This document shows positions 57,880 to 64,000 of a stretch of DNA of 64,000 nt, in pieces. The notes beneath the pieces are model-generated. The model was not told the DNA's origin. It worked only from the letters and a program-made list of their open reading frames with translations, and made no database searches. This DNA is from Limnephilus marmoratus. Taxonomy: Eukaryota > Arthropoda > Insecta > Trichoptera > Limnephilidae. Positions within the stretch are counted from its first letter, which is position 1; each line of letters starts with the position of its first letter. Location: the NCBI GenBank assembly GCA_917880885.1, contig OU862917.1, positions 30,864,104 through 30,928,103 of the forward strand, written 5' to 3'. Both the position numbers and the translations under genes were made by a program.

Positions 57880-60000
57880 CGTGAGTTACTTGTAAATATT
57901 AAATGTAAATAATCACCCATATGGGCATTCGTAAGGTAATCCTTACACCCGAAGGCACATTAATGTCAACGGTAGCCTAACTCCTGTACATTCTTTTTCT
58001 TTTTGCATAATTTTATATGTTCTTGTACATCCTGCGTGCCTTGCCTGCTGTACCACAAGAGCACCTCTTGGGGCACCGTTTTCATACTTGTATGCATCCT
58101 CTTCCTGAAATTGATCACTTCGGGAAAGGGCCTCCTTTTCCTCCTACCATCAACGGTTCCGGAAAACTCCTGCTCCAAGACGTCGCTTTCCTTTTCACAA
58201 TTCTTGCAGCATCCGCGCGTTTTTTTTCTCACCTCATCGCCTCATCTTGTCATATCACCTTTTTTTAATTGTTTTGTGTCGGGTTTTTGCCGTACCAGTA
58301 CGTCCCTACCCTAATGTTGTAAATATAAAATCTTAAGTGCAAGTCTGTATAATAACCATTGGTTTCAGACCATTGCCGCAGCTCACTACTATGGTCACAG
58401 CACCATATTGTAAGAATGTCGCGACGATTTCCGTTATAATAGGAAATCCTCCCGTTTTTTCTTTTTTCTTTTTCCTCTTCACCCCATCCTAACACATTCA
58501 TAGTAATGTTGTATATTGGGGATCGTTTCGAATACACCAAATGTACACACCTATCAGGTCACATTCGCTGGATTCGAAACAATTCAAGGGCAACCTTGTT
58601 GCTACTTGTGGTTTTTCTTCTTTTTCCAAAAATTAGAATGGCGCTCAACCCAATTGCTCTATTTTTTTCCAGAATCGTATTTTGTCGGATTCTGAGAAAA
58701 ATATTTGTTATAAAAGTGGCAATACGTATCGTCCCTTCATTAACATTGTTCCTTGTACATATACAACTTCATTATGAGGTACATATTTTATCATGACAAG
58801 TTTCTTTTGTCCTTATTGTACCATTATTCTTGTTTGAAGTTTAAAATCTTGGCCAGATCTTCAATAAAATTTGTGTTTATCGCCTTTTGGCAAGTCTTGT
58901 AACGTATGCTAATATGAAATTATTAAGCTACAGCAGTGCCGTATTAATTACATCATTGCAAAACCGCCGTCTGTATTGAATGGGGACCCACATTTTCGAA
59001 CGTAATTGGGCTACTGTCTTTCAATACTGGGCAAATTTGTTGTAAATCGTTCATTCCTGTCACGTGAGACGTGAAAACGTGACAATATCTACCATCATAG
59101 GAGAGATCCTCAAAACATACGCCATGATACGAGAAGCTCGTTATAATTACTTTATACTCATAACTAAATGTTACTAAGTTGGTCGTGTGTCCTTTGGCAT
59201 GAGAACCGCTTAACCCGCCGTCTGTATTGAATGGGGACCCACATTTTCGAACGTAATTGGGCTACTGTCTTTCAATACTGGGCAAAATTTGTTGTAAATC
59301 GTTCATTCCTGTACATGAGACGTGAAGACGTTACAATACTCACCATGAATCGTGCGAACGAAATAATATCTACCCCCATGTTTGTGTGACCTACCAAGTG
59401 TAGATCACACGTCTTTTATGTCAGTGTATTCCTTTTGTCCCACACTACCAAATGGTATTGTAATGTGCCAGGATAACTGCTGTAGACCTTGTTTCACCTT
59501 CCACTCAGAGGTCGAATTTCGGAAATAGCCGAGTCCTCAGCAGTTTTCTTCGTTCAAATGTTCCCAATTGTCACCCTTTCCCTTCCTCGAAATTATCCGT
59601 GAATGGGGATATATGCGTTACGCACTTGGCGTTTCGTTTGTCAAATGGGACAACCTTCATACACGGATCCTTTCAACTTCCTACTCCTTTCCCACTTGTC
59701 ATAACTTATTTGTACTCAATGTTTTTGTTCTTCGAAAGTAGAAAAAATGCTACCGTATAGACGTGAGCATAGGTCATGGAAGACCAACTTCTTTCGAACG
59801 TGGCACCTTGTCATACGTACAAACCCTTACCTACGTGTTCTTGGAAATGTATTTAGTTTAAAAAAAACTAAATGGGTTAAACAGAACCTTCCTTGAATAC
59901 GTACCTTTGTAATATGTATAAGTCTGTAGTTACACTTAGTTAACTCTCTCTCCGTCTCTCTCTCTCTCTCTACACGTCAAACAAATCCAATCTTTCTCAA
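57880..60000 (+). other. Post-pol region without env, with a 241-bp-spaced direct repeat
   Basis: I see no envelope-like frame (no signal peptide, furin site or transmembrane arrangement that holds together). About 125 bp starting CCGCCGTCTGTATTGAATGG is present at 58974-59096 and again at 59215-59346. The two copies are close to identical over the first 100 bp. A (CT)n run lies at about 59944-59972. Confidence 0.7.
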
Positions 60001-60310
60001 CATGCACACCTTGTTTCTCTCCAAACCTTTTCATCATTGGTCTACCAGGCAGGTAAACTTCAAGAATTTTGTTCTAATAATAATTTTTCGCCGGATTAAT
60101 AAGAAGACCAGCAGCTCTTCACCCCATCTACACCTGCGCCTCTCTTCATGCTGCCTTCACTACCGTCACGGAGGTCCCATGCCTTCAAACCCTACGTACC
60201 AAAAGCACCCGACCACACCTAACATAACGAGTCGTGCGTGTAGTTGCGAATTGTATCATCACAAAACCATCACTCAAACAAACCCGAGCACGTCAGCTCT
60301 AAGTTGGTTC

Positions 60311-60655
60311 ATGTTCCTGTTGCCATCGTGCAAATGTTCCTGCGGCATCTCGCAAATGTTCCTGTTGCCACTGTACAAATGTTCCTGCGGCACCTTGCAA
60401 ATGTTCCTGTTGCCATCGTGCAAATGTTCCTGCGGCATCTCGCAAATGTTCCTGTTGCCATTGTACAAATGTTCCTGCGGCAACTCGCAAATGTTCCTGT
60501 TGCCATTGTACAAATGTTCCTGCGGCATCTCGCAAATGTTCCTGTTGCCATTGTACAAATGTTCCTGCTGCATCTTGCAAATGTTCCAGCTGCACCTTGC
60601 AAATTGCTCTGTTGCCATCATGCCAATGCTCCTGTGCCCTCGCGCAAATAACAAT
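60311..60655 (+). repeat. 45-bp tandem array in the 3' region of the LTR element
   Basis: Six full units start at 60311, 60356, 60401, 60446, 60491 and 60536. Decayed units follow to about 60655. Each unit is two half-repeats of 23 and 22 nt (ATGTTCCTGTTGCCATCGTG..., ATGTTCCTGCGGCATCTCGC...). Because 45 is a multiple of three, several frames on both strands stay open; one (60002-60847, 281 codons) reads as a Cys-rich 15-residue repeat. I do not regard it as a proven protein. Confidence 0.85.
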
Positions 60656-61374
60656 ACCAACAATTGTTCATCCAACAATCCCACTGTATACAAACCAGTG
60701 TACCAACCACCATCACAACAACGGCTGTCATGCACACAAACCACCTCCTCTATAAAGGACCAACCACCAATTACAATTCCACTCTCCAGTACCTCAATGA
60801 TGTCATACTGGCCCACCCACAGGATCCGGAAGCAGCTACCTTTTTGACCTCTGTGACAGGTAGAACCCTCTCCACCACCAAGAAGCCTCATCCTGCGTTC
60901 TCGTCTTCGTGTTTTCTTTAAGGCCCTAGTGTTCCTTGAGTGTAATCTCAAACGGGCCAGGTTACTGTGACAAAGTAACCTTATAACTTCAGTGCAACGT
61001 TCAAACACCCCAAACATCCTACGCAAACCACGCTACGCAAACTTAGCTCACAGACCAATGATACAATTTAGAGTCATTTTTTTTCTATCACTGCATAACC
61101 CTTGTACCTTTCTCCAGCAGGTCCTTGTTTATATTTATGTATGCCACTGCTCTTTCATGTACATTCATGTATAATTCTTTGTTCACCATGTTTTTTTTCT
61201 CTTTTGTTTTTGTTTCTACTATTTTGTAGCTAGCAACTTTTTCTTTTTCTCTCTCTCTCTCTCTCCCCCCTTTCTCTTGGATGTTTTTTTTTTTTTTTTT
61301 TTTTGGCACAAGTGCTAGAAGGGTAAGAGGATTTCTTAGCCCTACTGCTCCATTACCACGTCGCTTTTTTTGCG

Positions 61375-61387
61375 GCGAGGGGGGAAG
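61375..61387 (+). promoter_or_regulatory. Polypurine tract
   Basis: CGAGGGGGGAAG directly abuts the 3' LTR (TGTTACG at 61388). It is the expected primer for plus-strand synthesis. Confidence 0.85.
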
Positions 61388-62082
61388 TGTTACGTTACGG
61401 AATTGTTTCCCGTGCGAGCTAATAGCGAATTGACCCCTTGCACAGGCCCTCCGCCCCTCTCCCCGCACCGCGCGGCGCCCGTGCCAAGCGCCGAGCGGCT
61501 CCCCGCTTCCATTCCTTCGCCGGCCTTCGGCAGAATAACTGTGTTCCCCGTGATTCGCGCTAGGCGCTCTCCGTAAACGCTCACGATGTTTTACTTTAAT
61601 TGTGTATTGTGCTTAAAGAGGCTTACGCCTACCCAGAATCCTGTCTGCCGACCGCCTATCTCCTGCTTGTGAGTACCAATGAACCTACCCCTCTGTGTAC
61701 TAAGAACTGACATTTAAATTCACTAAACACGTGTAGAGAGAGTTGAGAGAAGCTCCCCCCGTTATGATAGAATTAATTAGAGATAGCCAAATACTCATGT
61801 GTGTAGTGCCGATGCTGGCCTTTTGTAGAACCCTGTTCACCTTTAATTGAATAAAACCCTTTTTCGTGCATAACAACTGTGTTCTGATTGAGGAAGGAGA
61901 CCTGGAGATTTTGAGGAAAGGAAGGGGAGTAGGAATTAACAAGCGAACCACAGACACTCGCCCTGGGTTTAAGAGGGACCTTGCTCGCGCCGGCTGTGCA
62001 GAGCTAGCCGCCGGCTTGTTTATTGCATGTCCTTTCCAGGTTTTGGGTTTAGCGTTGGCCGCAAGTAGCGCCAATGCTAGCA
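61388..62082 (+). repeat. 3' LTR (695 bp)
   Basis: Same ends as the 5' LTR, with AATAAA at 61850-61855. The downstream flank TAGT (62083-62086) duplicates the upstream flank. Two substitutions and one 4-nt gap against the 5' LTR point to a very recent insertion. Confidence 0.95.
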
Positions 62083-62694
62083 TAGTGTACGTAGAACAGT
62101 AATAAACTTCCAAGATAAAATATTTGTTCTTGAAAGATCCTAAGGTATACCTACTCCGTCACACTTCACTGGCACACACAATTTGCAAAATGCACAAAGT
62201 TTTTTTTTTTAATCTTTTTATGAATCAAGTGTGAAGAGGAATGGCTGCGCGGCCTTTTTCATACAAAACCTAATTTGAATGTAAGAAGGTCAAAATACCC
62301 AACCAAATTAAATAACTATTTTTTTATCAAGATGTATAATAATTCTGTAGTAGGATATGTGCTACTTTATATATTTATATTTTACATTATAAAATCTAGA
62401 ACACTAAAAAAATCAATTTAAAATGATTTTAATGGTAACTTTGGCATTTTTTGTAAGTTAATTATAATTAGTATCTACCTATTTAAAAAAATCTTGCCCT
62501 ACCTACTGTGTTAATGCAATGAAAAATAAATTAAAACATCCAAAATTGTTGTAAAAAAAGCTATATCTTGGGTAGATATTTTATTTCATATAAGACAAAT
62601 TTGTAAAACAACGCAAATCGGTGATTTTCACATTTTTTTAAAAGTATCATTAACTCACAAATAATTGCCAAAGTTGCTTCTAAAGTCACGAAAA

Positions 62695-62717
62695 TATACG
62701 ATACGATACGATACGAT
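62695..62717. repeat. ATACG microsatellite
   Basis: Four ATACG/GATAC units (ATATACGATACGATACGATA). Confidence 0.8.
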
Positions 62718-62854
62718 TGTACCACCCCAGCCAGGAGTACTCCTGTCCCGGTGAGACCGGTACACCAGGGGGCACTGATTTGTTAGGACTGGAACACATG
62801 CTCTGAGGATGGGAAGGAGGTTGGAGTTTAATCGACCGGTATACAGTATACATG

Positions 62855-63870
62855 CAGGGCCGGATCTACGAAATCTGGCGCCCTGTGCAGTAGGTACCGA
62901 TGGCGCCCCCCCCCTACATTTTTATTTTGATTAAAAATTCGTTAAAACAATTTTTGTATTTTTTTTATTATTATTTTTTTTTTACACTAATTTATCAAAT
63001 AAAATCAAGACATATAAAGGGTGTAACTTTTCCAAGTGACCTGGCGGTAGCTCTCACACTCGTTTTTTTTTTTTAAAGAGAGGATCGCCAGGAGCCCTAT
63101 ACTCTCTGAATCTATTGGGTAAACATAAATTATGGTGCTATTTTAATTATTTTAGGAAAAACTCTTTGCAAGTTATGCTTTAAAATAATACAACGAATTG
63201 TTTGTTTGTGCCCGTACCATGATTTAAAATATAGGTTACGAGACAATGCGGGTGGTTTCGCTGAACTAGGTCCATTAGACATTCTTGAGATTTACTGCGT
63301 TTATGTACCTATATACTCAACGCGAATATTAGAAAAAGCAAATACAAATACAACACAAGAATAGCATCTACAGCTTCTGACTAGCAACAGGCGGTCCCGA
63401 CGAGAGACAGTGAGCAGTGATAATAAGAATATAACCTCAAATTTGTACCTTGCATTTCCCCTGTGTTGAGCGAACAAAAACTAAACACTGACGTTGGTAT
63501 CAACGGCTTACGAACAAAAATACCGCGCTGTGATTGGTTATTGAATTTGGATCGCACCTATTCGTCGTAAAAGACGGTAAAAGATATATGGAAAAATAGA
63601 TCTTACGTTTAAACTAAATATATGGAATTTGTAAAAAAAATCTGAATCTGACTATAAATTCGTAAGCCGTTGATACCAACCTGATGCGTGCGCATTCTGT
63701 TTCTTTGGAAAGTGTTGCTAGAGCGTAATAATTATTTCGTACTATGGGTAATTTTTAAACGATTCAGGGAATAACTAAATTTTAATACAATATTTATTTT
63801 TTCACGGCGCCCCTTCGGAGTTGGCGCCAGGTTTTTGCACGTTTTTGAACGTATGGCAGATCCGGCGCTG
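62855..63870. mobile_element. hAT-like non-autonomous transposon with nested MITE
   Basis: The 1016-bp element has ends CAGGGCCGGATCT and, on the reverse strand, CAGCGCCGGATCT (12 of 13 match). It is flanked by an exact 8-bp duplication TATACATG (62847-62854 and 63871-63878). CAG-starting TIRs with an 8-bp duplication are the hAT hallmark. GGCGCC-containing subterminal motifs occur at both ends. No transposase frame remains. Confidence 0.88.
63493..63680. mobile_element. MITE nested inside the hAT-like element
   Basis: Perfect 22-bp TIRs (63493-63514 and 63659-63680, beginning GTTGGTATCAACGGCTTACG) enclose about 144 bp of AT-rich sequence. The flanks CTGA(C) and CTGA suggest a short target duplication that I cannot define exactly. 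Confidence 0.8.
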
Positions 63871-64000
63871 TATACATGGCAACCTAATAAGCCAATATTG
63901 GAATTTAGGATGGTCAGGAATAAAGGAATGGATTGAGCGTTATAATTTTTTTCTTTGTTTTAGTCTTCGTTCTTCTTGCCTCTTCTCGGCTCTTCTTGGA

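Larger units (their letters stand above)
50657..62082 (+). mobile_element. Ty3/gypsy-type LTR retrotransposon, 11.4 kb, nearly identical LTRs
   Basis: Two LTRs (699 and 695 bp) beginning TGTTACG and ending CTAGCA enclose, in order: a primer binding site, a 2.1-kb leader with a tandem array, gag with a CCHC knuckle, and pol in the order protease, reverse transcriptase, RNase H, integrase. A 3.5-kb 3' region and a polypurine tract follow. The protease-RT-RNase H-integrase order defines Ty3/gypsy (Metaviridae-like) elements. The insertion is flanked by TAGT on both sides (50653-50656 and 62083-62086). No env-like frame is present. Coding is broken by one stop in gag and two frameshifts in pol, so this copy is not autonomous unless those are sequence errors. 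Confidence 0.96.

Noticed and set aside
60002..60847. 281-codon Cys-rich open frame after pol, a possible env
   Set aside because: It lacks a signal peptide, cleavage site and membrane anchor pattern, and is kept open by a 45-bp repeat that opens other frames too. I list it as a repeat and not as a gene.

Overview
This is an AT-rich eukaryotic nuclear window, almost certainly from an insect. The evidence is GT-AG introns with AATAAA signals, and insect-type mobile elements: a mori-type mariner, a P-family transposon with an 8-bp target duplication, Jockey/R1-like LINE tails, tRNA-derived SINEs and a Ty3/gypsy LTR element. I cannot fix the order or species from sequence alone. The window is gene-poor. 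I can support only one intact protein-coding gene; most of the rest is mobile elements, their broken remains and AT-rich DNA with nothing recognisable.

Layout. 0-27 kb: LINE 3' ends (about 1.3-2.0, 6.8-7.3, 8.0-8.5, 13.1-13.3 and 20.9-21.6 kb), a full-length tRNA SINE with an 83-nt poly(A) (3.0-3.5 kb), foldback repeats (0.15-0.34, 3.67-3.88, 11.7-12.1 kb), a second SINE family (5.4 kb), a TIR element of about 870 bp (14.4-15.3 kb), and an internally deleted mariner with TIRs and TA duplication (17.02-17.96 kb). 27.3-31.5 kb: a 498-bp palindrome with two identical divergent tRNA-like genes, followed within 80 bp by a four-exon gene (27907-31338). Its 873-aa product joins a Mutator-like (MULE) DDE transposase domain to a YqaJ/lambda-exonuclease-type nuclease domain.

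32-48 kb: more LINE and SINE fragments, a second copy of the 14.4-kb TIR element (37.1-38.0 kb), a mariner fragment (45.8-46.5 kb), and a non-autonomous P-family transposon (46572-48221) with 30-bp TIRs, an exact 8-bp target duplication and a Harbinger-like MITE nested inside it. 50.66-62.08 kb: an 11.4-kb Ty3/gypsy-type LTR retrotransposon with nearly identical 699/695-bp LTRs, a TAGT target duplication, a tRNA-Lys-like primer binding site (apparently duplicated), about eleven copies of a 99-bp repeat in its 5' leader, gag and pol joined by an A_AAA_AAC -1 frameshift site, and a 3.5-kb 3' region with repeat arrays and no recognisable env. Its coding region has one in-frame stop and two 1-nt frameshifts despite near-identical LTRs. 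62.86-63.87 kb: a hAT-like element with an exact 8-bp duplication and a nested MITE.

The parts do not form a pathway; the window is a record of nested insertions. The best candidates for something biologically new are the MULE-transposase/YqaJ-nuclease fusion gene and the regulatory architecture of the LTR element (leader array, doubled primer site, frameshift signal).
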